The notes: generated from the sequence alone by a model not told the origin. Counted from the first letter of the stretch, positions 9,544-19,407 are shown. The stretch: DNA of 64,000 bases from JAPPLB01 sp965208945 (GCA_965208945.1 OZ242366.1:5394001-5458000); one strand, 5' to 3'. A program made the numbers and translations.

Positions 9544-12500
9544 GTGAGAGAGGCTTTCATCACGCGTTTCAGCGGCCTGCCCGGAGCGGTCTTGCAGCCG
9601 CGGCGAGCATCGTTGCGGCGGGGTCTGGCCGGCGTACTCGCTTGCACGGCTCTGCTGATGGTTCTTTGCGCCGGACAGGTTGACGGCGCTCCGGGAACAA
9701 CGCCGACCTTCGACGGAGAGGTCGGGCGGATCTTCAAGGAGAACTGCATCGCCTGCCACGGGGATACGTCTCCGCAAGCAGGACTCGATCTGCGGTCGAA
9801 GTCGACGATCGTCAAGGGCGGCAAATCGGGCCCGGCCGTGGTGGTGGGATCTTCGGCATCGAGCTTGCTGCTGGAAAAGGTGGTGTCCGGCGTGATGCCG
9901 CCCGGCGATGCGAGACTTCCTCAAGAGCACATTGACACGCTACGGCTCTGGATCGACAAGGGTGCGCCGCGCAACGACGCGGAGTTGACGAAAGCCTCGG
10001 GTCCGAGTGACGAGGAACTGACCGAGCACGAGATCCTGCCCATTTTCCAGATCCGCTGCGTTGCCTGCCATGGCAAGCGGAGGCAGGAGGGCGGCCTGGA
10101 TCTCCGAACGGTGGCCGGACGGATCAAGGGCGGCAAGTCGGGTCCGGCCCTGATCCGCGGCGACCCCGACGGCAGCCTGCTCATTCAACGGATCGAATCG
10201 GGCGAGATGCCGCCCCCCGAACTGCAACTTAAGAACTCGGTCCGTCCACTGACGGAAAACGAGCTGCAAAAGGTTCGGCGCTGGATCGCCTCCGGCGCGC
10301 CGGAAGGGCCGCCGAGAGAAACGCTGGCGGTGGATCTGGAGAACGACCCGTTGGTGAATGATGAAGACCGGAGTTTCTGGTCGTTCCTGCCGCCCAAGCG
10401 CCCGGAGGTCCCCGCAATCGAATCCAGCGAAAGCGTCAAGAACCCGATCGATGCCTTCCTCTTGCGAAAGCTCTCCGAGAAGGGCCTGACCTACTCACGA
10501 GAAGCCGAGCGCGTGCAACTCATGCGGCGAGCGTACCTGGACCTGATCGGGATGCCGCCGACACAGAAGGAAGTCAAGGAATACCTGGCGGACCTGCGTC
10601 CCGACGCTTATGAAAGGCTGGTCGATCGGTTGTTGGACTCGTCCCGATACGGCGAGAGATGGGCGCGGCACTGGCTGGACCTCGCCGGGCATAGCGATTC
10701 AGAAGGCTTCGGGAACCACGACAACCCTCGAACGTTTGCATGGCGTTATCGCGACTATGTGGTCCGGGCACTCAACCGTGACAAGCCGTATGACCGGTTT
10801 CTGATGGAGCAGATCGCCGGCGACGAGTTGGGCGACTACCGCGATCAGAAAGTGACGCAGGAATTGATCGACCGGCTGGCGGCGACAGGCTTTTTGCGCA
10901 CCGCGTCGGACCCGACCGACGCTCCCGAACGCGGCTTCATCCCGGAGCGGATGAACATCATCGCTGACGAGATTCAGGTGATCACATCCGCGGTCATGGG
11001 CATCACGGTGGGTTGCGCGCGCTGCCACGACCACAAGTACGATCCGATTCCACAGCGGGATTACTATCGCTTCAGCGCGATCCTGCAAACGTCCTACGAC
11101 CCCTACGACTGGCTGCCGCCCAAGAAGCGGCAACTCGACCTGGCGCTCGACAGCGAGAAACGAGCGGTCAAGGAGCACAACACACCGTTACAGGAAAAGA
11201 TCGAGCAACTCGAGAAGGCGTTGGCGCGGGAGGAAGGGCCTTATCGCAAAAAGCTGCTCGAAAAGCGGCTCGCCGAATTACCCGAGGGAGTTCGAGAGGA
11301 CTTACGGACGCTCGATGACACACCCAAGGACCAGCGAACAAGTGTCCAGCAGTACCTGGCGCGCAAGTTCGCGAAGACACTCGAGATCACGAGCCCCCAA
11401 CTGAAGCAGGAATATCCCGAGATCGCTGGCCGGGTCGATCCCATTCAAAAGGACTTGAATGCTGCGAAGGGGCAGTTGTTGCCGGAGCCGCACATCCGCG
11501 TGTTGATGGATACGGGAGGCGAGTCCTCCGTCTCGTACCTGTTGCAGCGCGGCGATCCGGTGACGCCCGTGCAGGCCGTTGAGCCGGGTGTTCCGTCGGT
11601 GCTCAAGGTGGGACTCCGGCCGTATGAGATCAAGACTCCGTACGAAGGCGCGGAATCCAGCGGCCGCCGGCTGGCGCTGGCGAGATGGCTGACGCAACCG
11701 AATCATCCATTGACGTCCCGCGTTCTCGTGAATCAGCTCTGGATGCGCCACTTCGGGCGCGGAATCGTTGCGAGCCCGGCGAACTTTGGCCGCTCGGGGC
11801 TGCCGCCCTCCCACCCGGAACTGTTGGACTGGCTCGCCACCGAGTTCGTCGAGAGCGGCTGGAGCATCAAGCACATGCACCGCCTGATGATGACGTCGAC
11901 GGCCTATCGCCAGACTTCACAGACGAGCGAAGCCCTCGAGGCGGCAGATCCCGAAAATGAGCTGCTCAGCCGCATGCCGTTGCGGCGCATGGATGCGGAA
12001 ACGCTCTATGATTCGATCCTGCGTGTCAGCGGACGATTGGATGAGGAGATGTACGGGCCGCCTTCGAAACTGGAAATCAAGGAAAACAAGGAGGTCGTCG
12101 CGGAAGGGTCGACCAACGGTTTTCGGCGTAGCCTCTACGTCACGCAGAAAATGCAAAAGCCGCTCACATTGCTGGATGCCTACGATCTGCCCCGCATGAC
12201 GCCGAACTGCATCGAGCGGCGGCAGTCGCAGGTCCCCACGCAAGCGCTGCAGATGATGAACGGTACGGACGTATGGGAACACTCGCGATACATGGCGGGG
12301 CGATTGATGGATGAGATCGGGACGGACCCGGCGGAACAAGTCGAAGCCGTGTTTGTGCGGACCTTGTCACGGCGACCCAGCGCCGACGAGAAGCGGAACA
12401 GCCTTGCGGCTCTCAACGAATTCAGCGGCATGTGGACCGAGCGGCTCACGAAAGACCAGGATCCGGCGCCGATGGGGTGGAAGTCGCGTTGGCTGGCGCT

Positions 12501-12555
12501 GGCGAGTTACTGCCACACGATGCTCAACTCGGCGGAGTTCAGCTTTATCGACTGA
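9544..12555 (+). CDS. PSCyt1-DUF1549-DUF1553 cytochrome protein
   Basis: Large exported protein (1003 residues) of the planctomycete-cytochrome family. After a signal sequence (hydrophobic stretch near residues 28-45) come two haem c motifs in PSCyt1 domains, CIACH near residue 68 and CVACH near 172, each followed by a GGLDLRS/GGKSGPA stretch. A DUF1549 domain follows (NPIDAFLLRKL to WARHWLDLAG), a third CxxCH (CARCHDHKYDP near 491), a charged coiled-coil-like region near 540-600, and DUF1553 (LTSRVLVNQLWMRHFG to STAYRQTS). The start is GTG. The next gene follows after 2 bases and encodes the DUF1501 partner almost always found beside these proteins. Electron transfer linked to polymer or sulfated-sugar breakdown has been suggested for the pair, but the function is unproven. 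Confidence 0.9.
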   Translation: MREAFITRFSGLPGAVLQPRRASLRRGLAGVLACTALLMVLCAGQVDGAPGTTPTFDGEVGRIFKENCIACHGDTSPQAGLDLRSKSTIVKGGKSGPAVVVGSSASSLLLEKVVSGVMPPGDARLPQEHIDTLRLWIDKGAPRNDAELTKASGPSDEELTEHEILPIFQIRCVACHGKRRQEGGLDLRTVAGRIKGGKSGPALIRGDPDGSLLIQRIESGEMPPPELQLKNSVRPLTENELQKVRRWIASGAPEGPPRETLAVDLENDPLVNDEDRSFWSFLPPKRPEVPAIESSESVKNPIDAFLLRKLSEKGLTYSREAERVQLMRRAYLDLIGMPPTQKEVKEYLADLRPDAYERLVDRLLDSSRYGERWARHWLDLAGHSDSEGFGNHDNPRTFAWRYRDYVVRALNRDKPYDRFLMEQIAGDELGDYRDQKVTQELIDRLAATGFLRTASDPTDAPERGFIPERMNIIADEIQVITSAVMGITVGCARCHDHKYDPIPQRDYYRFSAILQTSYDPYDWLPPKKRQLDLALDSEKRAVKEHNTPLQEKIEQLEKALAREEGPYRKKLLEKRLAELPEGVREDLRTLDDTPKDQRTSVQQYLARKFAKTLEITSPQLKQEYPEIAGRVDPIQKDLNAAKGQLLPEPHIRVLMDTGGESSVSYLLQRGDPVTPVQAVEPGVPSVLKVGLRPYEIKTPYEGAESSGRRLALARWLTQPNHPLTSRVLVNQLWMRHFGRGIVASPANFGRSGLPPSHPELLDWLATEFVESGWSIKHMHRLMMTSTAYRQTSQTSEALEAADPENELLSRMPLRRMDAETLYDSILRVSGRLDEEMYGPPSKLEIKENKEVVAEGSTNGFRRSLYVTQKMQKPLTLLDAYDLPRMTPNCIERRQSQVPTQALQMMNGTDVWEHSRYMAGRLMDEIGTDPAEQVEAVFVRTLSRRPSADEKRNSLAALNEFSGMWTERLTKDQDPAPMGWKSRWLALASYCHTMLNSAEFSFID

Positions 12556-12557
12556 GG

Positions 12558-14048
12558 ATGGTGATGAATCAACAGACCGAAGACCCACGATCCCCCAAAA
12601 GGAATCGCGGTCCAAGCCGCCGCGATTTCTTCTCGCGGCTCGGGGACGGACTCCACGGAGCGGCTCTGGCGTCGCTGCTGGGAACCGATCTATTCCGATC
12701 GAACCCCGCGATGGCCGCTGCTGCCCACGGCCGGGAGGTCTACGATCTCAGTCCGCAACCGACGCATTTCGAGCCCAAGGCCAAGGCGGTCATACACCTC
12801 TTCATGAACGGCGGGCCGAGTCAGGTAGACCTGCTTGACCCCAAGCCGGCACTCGAGAAGTACGCCGGTCAGGTGCCCGTGCGCGAGATGACGACAGACA
12901 TTACATCGCCCCACGAGTCGGAGGGCCTGCTGCCGTCGCCGTTCAAGTTTCAGAAATACGGCCAATGCGGCATGGATGTCTCGGAGATCATGCCGCACTT
13001 CGCCAAGCACGTCGACGATGTGGCGCTGATCCGATCGATGTACGGCGGTCACTTCAACCACGAGCCGGCGCTGTTCCTGATGCATTCGGGCCGCACGGTG
13101 TCGACGCGGCCATCCATCGGCGCCTGGGTGGCGTATGGGCTCGGGACGGAGAACCAGAATCTGCCCGCCTACGTGGTGCTCGACGACCCGAAGGGCCTGC
13201 CGATCAACGGGATTTCCAATTGGCAGTCCGCGTGGCTCCCGCCGATCTACCAGGGCACGCGGTTTCGCGCCGAGGGGCCACCGGTAATGAACCTCGATTC
13301 ACGACCGGAATGGCCCGAGGGGCTGGCCGATGCCGAGAGGCGCCTGTTACGGAAACTGGACGCTGCGCATCGCGAAAAACGTCCTTTCCAACCCAGCCTG
13401 GACGGCCGGATTTCCAGCTATGAGCTGGCGGCGCGCATGCAGTTGGAAGCGGGTGACGCGCTCGATGTTTCGCAAGAGGATGAGAAGACCCGCGAGGCCT
13501 ACGGCCTCAATGACACCCTGACGCACTCCTATGGGAAGCGCTGTCTGATGGCGCGGCGTCTCGTGGAGCGTGGCGTGCGTTTCGTGCAACTCTACATCGA
13601 GTCACAGATTTGGGATTCGCATTCGAACCTCGTCAAAGGCCTGCGGTACGCTTGCGGCAAGACCGACAAGCCTGTCGCGGCGTTGCTGGCCGACCTGAAG
13701 CAACGGGATCTGCTGGATTCCACGCTCGTGATTTGGGGCGGCGAATTCGGGCGCTTGCCGCTGTCCCAAAAGAACGTGAACGCCGAGAGTGCAGGCCGTG
13801 ATCATGGGCCGCCCGGCTTCAGCGTCTGGCTGGCCGGCGGCGGAGCGAAAGGCGGAACGATCTACGGAGCGACGGACGAGTTTGGCCACGCGGCGCAGGA
13901 GAACCGCACCAGCGTCCACGATTTCCACGCAACGATCCTTCATCTGCTGGGAATGAACTTCCGCGACCTGGTCTTCGAGCGTCATGGGCTCCAGGAACGC
14001 TTGACGGATCAGTTCCCGGCCCGAGTCGTGGAGGAAATCATCACCTAG
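12558..14048 (+). CDS. DUF1501 family protein with twin-arginine signal
   Basis: 496 residues. The N-terminus has SRRDFFSRLGDGLHGAALAS, a twin-arginine export signal, so the protein probably folds in the cytoplasm and is exported by Tat. The body has the alkaline-phosphatase-like DUF1501 motifs: HLFMNGGPSQVDLLDPKP, YGLGTENQNLPAYVVL, WDSHSN, VIWGGEFGRLP and GRDHGPPGFS with metal-binding-type D and H residues. It lies 2 bases after the DUF1549/1553 gene and is surely co-transcribed. The ATG at 12558 is chosen; ATG 12564 is also possible. Biochemical activity is unknown. The stop TAG directly abuts the stop of the oppositely oriented cytochrome P460 gene. Confidence 0.88.
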   Translation: MVMNQQTEDPRSPKRNRGPSRRDFFSRLGDGLHGAALASLLGTDLFRSNPAMAAAAHGREVYDLSPQPTHFEPKAKAVIHLFMNGGPSQVDLLDPKPALEKYAGQVPVREMTTDITSPHESEGLLPSPFKFQKYGQCGMDVSEIMPHFAKHVDDVALIRSMYGGHFNHEPALFLMHSGRTVSTRPSIGAWVAYGLGTENQNLPAYVVLDDPKGLPINGISNWQSAWLPPIYQGTRFRAEGPPVMNLDSRPEWPEGLADAERRLLRKLDAAHREKRPFQPSLDGRISSYELAARMQLEAGDALDVSQEDEKTREAYGLNDTLTHSYGKRCLMARRLVERGVRFVQLYIESQIWDSHSNLVKGLRYACGKTDKPVAALLADLKQRDLLDSTLVIWGGEFGRLPLSQKNVNAESAGRDHGPPGFSVWLAGGGAKGGTIYGATDEFGHAAQENRTSVHDFHATILHLLGMNFRDLVFERHGLQERLTDQFPARVVEEIIT

Positions 14049-14594
14049 CTACGGCTCGAGGCGAAGAACCGGATAGAACTGCGTGAAAACGTTGTCCGTA
14101 GCGGCATGCTCCTTGTGGCATGACCAGCAACGCTCCTTGGGGTATGCCTCAGCGCTGTCTTTGGCGGAACCGTCCTCGTCGATGAAGTTGAAGTAAGCCC
14201 AGCCCTCTTCGAACCGCGATGTGTCTTTCACGGCGGCTTCGACACCGAGAGACTTATCCTGGAAGTGCCCCTGCTGGTTGATCGACTCGCGCGAGCCCGC
14301 GGTCAGCACTTCCATCGCGATAATCGTGCGATCAGGGAAGCGGCCCGTTTTCCTGTACTCCCGGTAAGACGACGGGTTGATGTAAAGGTTATGGAACTTC
14401 GGGTGTTGACGCTTCTCCGCACTCGGCTCGTAGCTCATGCCGAGCGTAGCACCGATGAAGACCCACTCGCGGTAGCCTTGCGGACGCAACAGCATATTGT
14501 TCTCGGTGAAGCGCGGTTCCACGTCCTGAGCGGACGCGGGGGGCACTGCGAACAAGCACAACACAAAAAGCACCTCTAGCGCGTTTTTGGGCAT
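14049..14594 (-). CDS. Cytochrome P460 family protein
   Basis: Small periplasmic c-type haem protein (181 residues) with a cleavable signal (LFVLCLFAVPPASAQ). The P460 fold is indicated by YREWVFIGATLGMSY, HNLYINPSSYREYRKTG and FPDRTIIAMEV, and the C-terminal haem motif CWSCHKEHAATDNVFTQFYP. Characterised family members oxidise hydroxylamine or detoxify NO; many relatives in soil bacteria are uncharacterised. The start at 14594 is preceded by a GGGAG ribosome binding site; the longer upstream extension lacks support. It is convergent with the DUF1501 gene, with the two stop codons touching (TAGCTA). Confidence 0.85.
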   Translation of the reverse strand: MPKNALEVLFVLCLFAVPPASAQDVEPRFTENNMLLRPQGYREWVFIGATLGMSYEPSAEKRQHPKFHNLYINPSSYREYRKTGRFPDRTIIAMEVLTAGSRESINQQGHFQDKSLGVEAAVKDTSRFEEGWAYFNFIDEDGSAKDSAEAYPKERCWSCHKEHAATDNVFTQFYPVLRLEP

Positions 14595-14691
14595 CGACGA
14601 CACTCCCTGCAACAGAAACTGACCCTCTCCGAAGATCCTTGCAGCTATACTGGACTGCGACGGATCCTCCGGCCTGAACGAACCAAGATGC

Positions 14692-15006
14692 GTGGAGTCC
14701 CATTGCCTCACGCACGAAAAGAAACGGATGATAGCGAAAACGGGAACTCTGAAACGAACTTTAGGACGAGGAGACGGCATTTGGCTCAACCGCTTCTGGA
14801 CGCTGCGCCGGCCTTCCTCCGCCGTTCTGGAACGAATCGCCGAAGAACTCGGAGATGATCTGGCTTTCTTTGACGGCGATCCGAAGGCGGTCATCGCGGT
14901 TGTCCGCATGCTCAGTGAAGGTCGCACCTTTCGGGCTTCCGAGCACATCCGAGTGCAGCCGGAAGAAGTCCCCAGCCTCATCCGGAAAGCCAAAGATAAA
15001 TTATAA
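14692..15006 (+). CDS. Small protein of unknown function
   Basis: A 104-residue reading frame with a GTG start. It lies in the gap between two divergent genes and partly overlaps only unused upstream sequence. The protein is charged, with a predicted helical segment SSAVLERIAEELGDDLAFF and a C-terminal IRKAKDKL. I recognise no family. Downstream, an imperfect AGGCGAG/CTCGCGCCT hairpin near 15024-15050 followed by T-rich sequence could be its terminator. Support is only length, position and plausible amino-acid composition; it could be spurious. Confidence 0.35.
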   Translation: MESHCLTHEKKRMIAKTGTLKRTLGRGDGIWLNRFWTLRRPSSAVLERIAEELGDDLAFFDGDPKAVIAVVRMLSEGRTFRASEHIRVQPEEVPSLIRKAKDKL

Positions 15007-15161
15007 AAGGGCTTGACGAATCAAGAGGCGAGATGACCCCTCGCGCCTTCTCTGCTCTTTCTTGTCTCAAACGGGAGTAGAACAGTCAGCAGCGCCACAG
15101 TGCCACTGTTTTTGGCATCGGACTACAACACACAGACTGACTAGTCGAATCGAGGTTTTTG

Positions 15162-16505
15162 ATGACGACGGCGACGAAACCGGAATTCATCGAGCGAGAT
15201 CTCGCTCATCTCATTCATCCCTTGCATAGTCGTCCGACGCACGAGGGCGGGCATGTTTGGGTCGGCGGCGAAGGAGCCGTTCTGTTCGACGCGGACGGCA
15301 AGGAATTCATCGACGCGCTGGCGGGTCTGTGGAACGTTGTCGCCGGACATGGCCGCAGCGAGCTGGCCGAAGCGGCGGCAGAACAGATGAAACAGCTCGG
15401 CTACTGTTCAGGGTACGCCGGCAGTTCGAATCCGCGGGCCATCGAACTCGCGGAGAAGCTGGCATCGGTCACCTATCCGTCGATCAATCGCTTCTTCTTC
15501 ACGTCGGGTGGGGGCGAGGCGACGGAAACGAGCATCAAAGTCGCACGGTCGTACTGGAAGCTGCGCGGCAAGCCGGCGAAGACGAAGGTCATCTCGAGGC
15601 AGTGGGCTTATCACGGCGTTACGCTGGCAGCGATGAGCGCCACGGGAATCAAGGGTTATTGGCCGCTGTTCGAGCCGCGAGTGCCGGGCTTTACCCATAT
15701 CCCGTCGCCGTATCCTTATCGATACAAGGCGGCGGACGGAGCTAGTCAAGGCATTGCCGCTGCGAACGAGCTCGAGCGTGCGATTCTGCACGAGGGCGCG
15801 GATACCGTGGCGATGTTTCTCGCCGAGCCGGTACAGGGCGCCGGCGGGGTGCTCGTCCCTCAGGATGACTACTTCAGGCGGATTCGACAGATTTGCGATC
15901 AATACGAGGTGCTGTTTGCGGCAGACGAGGTGATCACGGGGTTCGGACGAACGGGCAAGCTGTTCGCGCTGGATCACTGGGGTGTCGAGCCGGATTTGAT
16001 GCAGTTTGCAAAGGCAATCACATCCGGCTATTTCCCGTTCGGCGGGGTTGGCGTCAACGACGAGATAGCCAGCACACTCGACGAGAGTCCGTCGCCCTGG
16101 ATGCACGCATTCACATACAGCTCGCACCCGGTGGGTTGCGCGGTGGCGCTGCGGAATCTGAGGATCATCGAAGAAGAAGGGTTCCCTCAGCAGGCGGCGG
16201 AGAAGGGTGAATACCTGTTGCGCTGTCTGGAACAGGCATTGGGGGACCACCCGCACGTGGGCGAAGTGCGAGGCAAGGGTCTGATGTGCGCGGTCGAGTT
16301 GGTCAAAGATCGATTGACGAAGGAAGAATTTCCGGTGACCGACAAGATTGGAGCGCGGGTCCACGCGGAGACACAGAATAGAGGAGTGTTCAGCAGGCTG
16401 CGGGGAGATGTTTACTGTCTGGCGCCCCCGATCGTGACGACCCGTGATCAACTGGACCGGATTGCTGATGTGCTTAAAGAGTCGGTCGAAGCAGTATTGG
16501 GGTGA
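15162..16505 (+). CDS. Class III pyridoxal-phosphate aminotransferase
   Basis: 447 residues, the usual length for omega-amino acid:pyruvate or diamine aminotransferases. Visible motifs: FFTSGGGEATETSIKVAR (PLP phosphate loop), AEPVQGAGGVLVP, FAADEVITGFGRTGKLFA with the Asp that holds the PLP ring nitrogen, and QFAKAITSGYFPFGG with the Schiff-base Lys near residue 284. It transfers an amino group from an amine or omega-amino acid to a keto acid such as pyruvate; the exact donor cannot be read. ATG 15162 follows a CGAGG element. The stop overlaps a GTG of the next frame, so it may be co-transcribed with the PQQ dehydrogenase. Confidence 0.88.
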   Translation: MTTATKPEFIERDLAHLIHPLHSRPTHEGGHVWVGGEGAVLFDADGKEFIDALAGLWNVVAGHGRSELAEAAAEQMKQLGYCSGYAGSSNPRAIELAEKLASVTYPSINRFFFTSGGGEATETSIKVARSYWKLRGKPAKTKVISRQWAYHGVTLAAMSATGIKGYWPLFEPRVPGFTHIPSPYPYRYKAADGASQGIAAANELERAILHEGADTVAMFLAEPVQGAGGVLVPQDDYFRRIRQICDQYEVLFAADEVITGFGRTGKLFALDHWGVEPDLMQFAKAITSGYFPFGGVGVNDEIASTLDESPSPWMHAFTYSSHPVGCAVALRNLRIIEEEGFPQQAAEKGEYLLRCLEQALGDHPHVGEVRGKGLMCAVELVKDRLTKEEFPVTDKIGARVHAETQNRGVFSRLRGDVYCLAPPIVTTRDQLDRIADVLKESVEAVLG

Positions 16506-16528
16506 GCGCCGCCGGTGAATTAAGGGAT

Positions 16529-18853
16529 ATGCGAGTTATCAATCGTATCTTTCGGCCGGCGTTGCTTGCGGTTTCGGCAGCGGCGGTCTCTCCGATTTGG
16601 GCGGACGAGTTACAGATCGAGCGTGGACGTGAGCTATTCGCGGAGAAGTGCGCCGCTTGTCATGGCGAGAACGCCAAAGGAGGACGCGGGTCGGATCTCA
16701 CAACAGGCCAGTGGCGCTGGGGCGGATCGGATACGGAGTTGAAGCTGAATATCCGGCAAGGGATTCCCGGTACGCAGATGCCTCCGACGGAGATGTCGGA
16801 GGAAGCCGCGTTGGACATCATTGCTTTCCTGCGAACGTTGTCGGAGGAAGAGCAGGAGCCGGTCACGGGAGACCCATCAAAGGGGCGCGAGATCTTTTTC
16901 GGAGCCGGAGGTTGCACAGGCTGTCATTTCTTCGGCGGACATGGGGGCCGTCTGGGGCCGGACCTGACCAATATCCGCGACGAGAAGAAGCTGAGCGAAT
17001 TGCGCAAGGCGATCACGGACCCGAGTGAGAGGCTGCGGCCGGGGTTCGAGACGATTGAAGTCGAGTTCCCGGACGGCCGGAGCGTCGAGGGGAGCCGACG
17101 GAATGAGGATACCTTCTCGGTTCAGTTCATGGATCGTCAAGAACGCCTGCACATGCTGTTGAAGAAGGATGCTGTGCAGGTGAGGCATGTGGAACAATCG
17201 CTGATGCCGAAGCCTGCACTGAGTGCGTCGCAGGTGGAAGATGTAAGCGCCTTCCTCCTCAAGTCCCCGCCGGAGGCCGGCGCCATGGTCACGGCGGACT
17301 GGAAACCGGCAGCGGACCTGAACGTGACCTCGGAGCGGTTGCGCAAGGCGCATTTGGAACCGGAGAACTGGCTGACCTATTGGGGCGATCTATCCGGCAG
17401 GCATTACAGCGGGTTGCATGAAATCACAACAGCGAACGTGAACGACCTTCGGTTAGCCTGGACACATCAGTTCGGCGGAGGAACGGTCGAGACGTCACCG
17501 ATCGTTGTCGACGGGCTGATGTTCATCACCGGGCCGAAAAATGACGCGGCGGCTCTCGATGCCCGGACAGGCCGCGTGATCTGGCGCTACCGGCGTCCGG
17601 TCCCCGATGACATTCACAGCTTCTGCACAGTGATGACGAATCGCGGATTCGCGATTCTCGGCGACCGTCTGTACATGGCGACGCTCGACACGCGGCTGGT
17701 CGCGCTCGATGCGAAGACGGGCAACGTGATCTGGGACGTCGCCGTGGATGACTACAAGAAGGGTTACTCGATAACGCTCGCGCCGCTGGCGGTGGATGGA
17801 AAGATCTTTGTGGGCGTGACATCGGGCGAGTGCGGACTCAACGGGTTTCTCGATGCCTTCGATGCTGCAACGGGTGAGAAGCTTTGGCGGTTCTGGGCGA
17901 TCCCACAGGAGGGCGATCCGGCCCGTGAAACTTGGGCGGGGAACTCGGCCGAGTTCGGCGGCGGGCCGACCTGGCTGACGGGAACGTATGATCCGGACCT
18001 CAACATGCTCTACTGGACGACAGGAAATCCTGCCCCGGACTATGACGGGACGGTTCGCGAGGGCGATAACTTGTATACGGACTCGGTCGTCGCGCTCGAT
18101 CCGGAGACCGGCCGGTTGAAGTGGTACTTCCAGCACACGCCGCACGATACGCACGACTGGGATTCAAACCAGGATCCCGTGCTGATTGATGCCGAGTTCA
18201 AAGGCCGTCAAAGGAAACTGTTGATCCAGGCCAACCGCAACGGCTTTTATTACGTGTTGGACCGCGAGACGGGCGAGTTCCTGCTGGGGCGCGCCTACGT
18301 TCAACAGACGTGGGCGGACGGCTTGGATGCGAAGGGACGGCCTATCGTGATTCCCAATACCGACCCTACCGAAGAGGGGAACCGCGTGTGTCCGGATGCG
18401 TGGGGCGGCACGAATTGGTCGGCGCCGTCGTTCAGTCCCGATACGGGGTTGTTCTACCTGCTGATGCGTGACGCTTGCGCCACCTACACGAGCATGACCA
18501 AGCCGCCGATCGCGGGGCGTCCGTATACCGGCACCGGGCAACAGCTCGATCCAGGTGAGTCGCAACCGGGCGCGATCGCCGCAATGGATCCGCTGACGGG
18601 GGATATCCGCTGGCGGTTTGACCTGATCGAGGCGATGCCGACGATCGGAGTATTGGCGACGAAAGGCGGATTGGTTTTCGGGGGAACCTACCGGGGGTAT
18701 TTCGTCGCACTCGACGCCGACGACGGCAGGCTTCTCTGGAGCCGTCAGTTGGGGTCGGCCTACCGCAGTTCAGCGATGTCGTACGCAGTAGATGGGCGGC
18801 AGCATGTCGCCATTGCAGCGGAGAGCGTGCTTTATGTGTTCGCGTTGCCGTAA
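16529..18853 (+). CDS. PQQ-dependent dehydrogenase with two N-terminal cytochrome c domains
   Basis: Periplasmic quinoprotein, about 774 residues from the ATG at 16529, chosen because AAGGG lies just upstream and a clean signal peptide follows (RPALLAVSAAAVSPIWADE). A GTG at 16502 overlapping the previous stop is the alternative. Two haem c motifs precede the enzyme domain: CAACH near residue 41 and CTGCH near 129. The propeller domain begins near residue 285 (LTYWGDLSGRHYSGLHEIT) and shows quinoprotein blade motifs (ALDARTGRVIWRYRR, ALDAKTGNVIWDV, DTHDWDSNQDPVLID, GGTNWSAPSFSP). It should oxidise an alcohol or similar substrate and pass electrons to its own haems. Quinohaemoproteins usually carry the cytochrome at the C-terminus, so this order is less common. 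Confidence 0.88.
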   Translation: MRVINRIFRPALLAVSAAAVSPIWADELQIERGRELFAEKCAACHGENAKGGRGSDLTTGQWRWGGSDTELKLNIRQGIPGTQMPPTEMSEEAALDIIAFLRTLSEEEQEPVTGDPSKGREIFFGAGGCTGCHFFGGHGGRLGPDLTNIRDEKKLSELRKAITDPSERLRPGFETIEVEFPDGRSVEGSRRNEDTFSVQFMDRQERLHMLLKKDAVQVRHVEQSLMPKPALSASQVEDVSAFLLKSPPEAGAMVTADWKPAADLNVTSERLRKAHLEPENWLTYWGDLSGRHYSGLHEITTANVNDLRLAWTHQFGGGTVETSPIVVDGLMFITGPKNDAAALDARTGRVIWRYRRPVPDDIHSFCTVMTNRGFAILGDRLYMATLDTRLVALDAKTGNVIWDVAVDDYKKGYSITLAPLAVDGKIFVGVTSGECGLNGFLDAFDAATGEKLWRFWAIPQEGDPARETWAGNSAEFGGGPTWLTGTYDPDLNMLYWTTGNPAPDYDGTVREGDNLYTDSVVALDPETGRLKWYFQHTPHDTHDWDSNQDPVLIDAEFKGRQRKLLIQANRNGFYYVLDRETGEFLLGRAYVQQTWADGLDAKGRPIVIPNTDPTEEGNRVCPDAWGGTNWSAPSFSPDTGLFYLLMRDACATYTSMTKPPIAGRPYTGTGQQLDPGESQPGAIAAMDPLTGDIRWRFDLIEAMPTIGVLATKGGLVFGGTYRGYFVALDADDGRLLWSRQLGSAYRSSAMSYAVDGRQHVAIAAESVLYVFALP

Positions 18854-18912
18854 GCTGGCATTTTTTCAATAGCTACATTGCAGCTCCGATTTGGGTTTGA
18901 TCGGTTGGAGTC

Positions 18913-19407
18913 ATGAGATCGAAACTGGTTGTTGATGGGCTACAGGCCGTCGCGACCGTCGTGGCAGCGCTTTTGGTCGCGGCCGCCGGCTTCTCAAGTT
19001 GTTCGGACTCCCCTTCGGCAGCGAGTCCGAGCGCAGACGGTGTTTCAATCACTCTGCCGGACGGCGCCGTGATTCGCGCCGAGGTAGTGAGCAGTGCGCC
19101 CGAGCAACAACGAGGCCTCATGTTTCGCCGTGAACTCGCGGCCGACCGAGGCATGCTCTTCAACTTCTCCACTTACGAGGAGCACACTTTCTGGATGTTC
19201 CAAACCCTTATCCCGCTCGACATCATATGGATGGACCCTGAAGGCGTGATCGTCGAAATCTCGGCAGACACTCCTCCCTGCGGCTCGACAAACCCGTCCG
19301 ACTGCCCCAACTACGGAGGATCTGTCAAGTCCCAATACGTGCTGGAACTCGCGGGCGGTCAGGCAGCAGCACACCAGTTGCAAGTAGGTGACCGCATCCG
19401 GTTCTAA
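18913..19407 (+). CDS. DUF192 family exported protein
   Basis: 164 residues. An N-terminal membrane/signal segment (VATVVAALLVAAAGFSSC) ends in a possible lipobox Cys. The DUF192 fold is evident from QQRGLMFRRELAADRGMLF, FWMFQTLIPLDIIWMD and YVLELAGGQAAAHQLQVGD. The family is widespread and lacks a firmly assigned function. It stands alone between the PQQ dehydrogenase and larB, about 60 bases after the former. Confidence 0.85.
   Translation: MRSKLVVDGLQAVATVVAALLVAAAGFSSCSDSPSAASPSADGVSITLPDGAVIRAEVVSSAPEQQRGLMFRRELAADRGMLFNFSTYEEHTFWMFQTLIPLDIIWMDPEGVIVEISADTPPCGSTNPSDCPNYGGSVKSQYVLELAGGQAAAHQLQVGDRIRF

Noticed and set aside
18851..18870. Element remnant after the PQQ dehydrogenase stop (TAAGCTGGCATTTTTTC)
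   Set aside because: It recalls the left end but has too many differences and no continuation.
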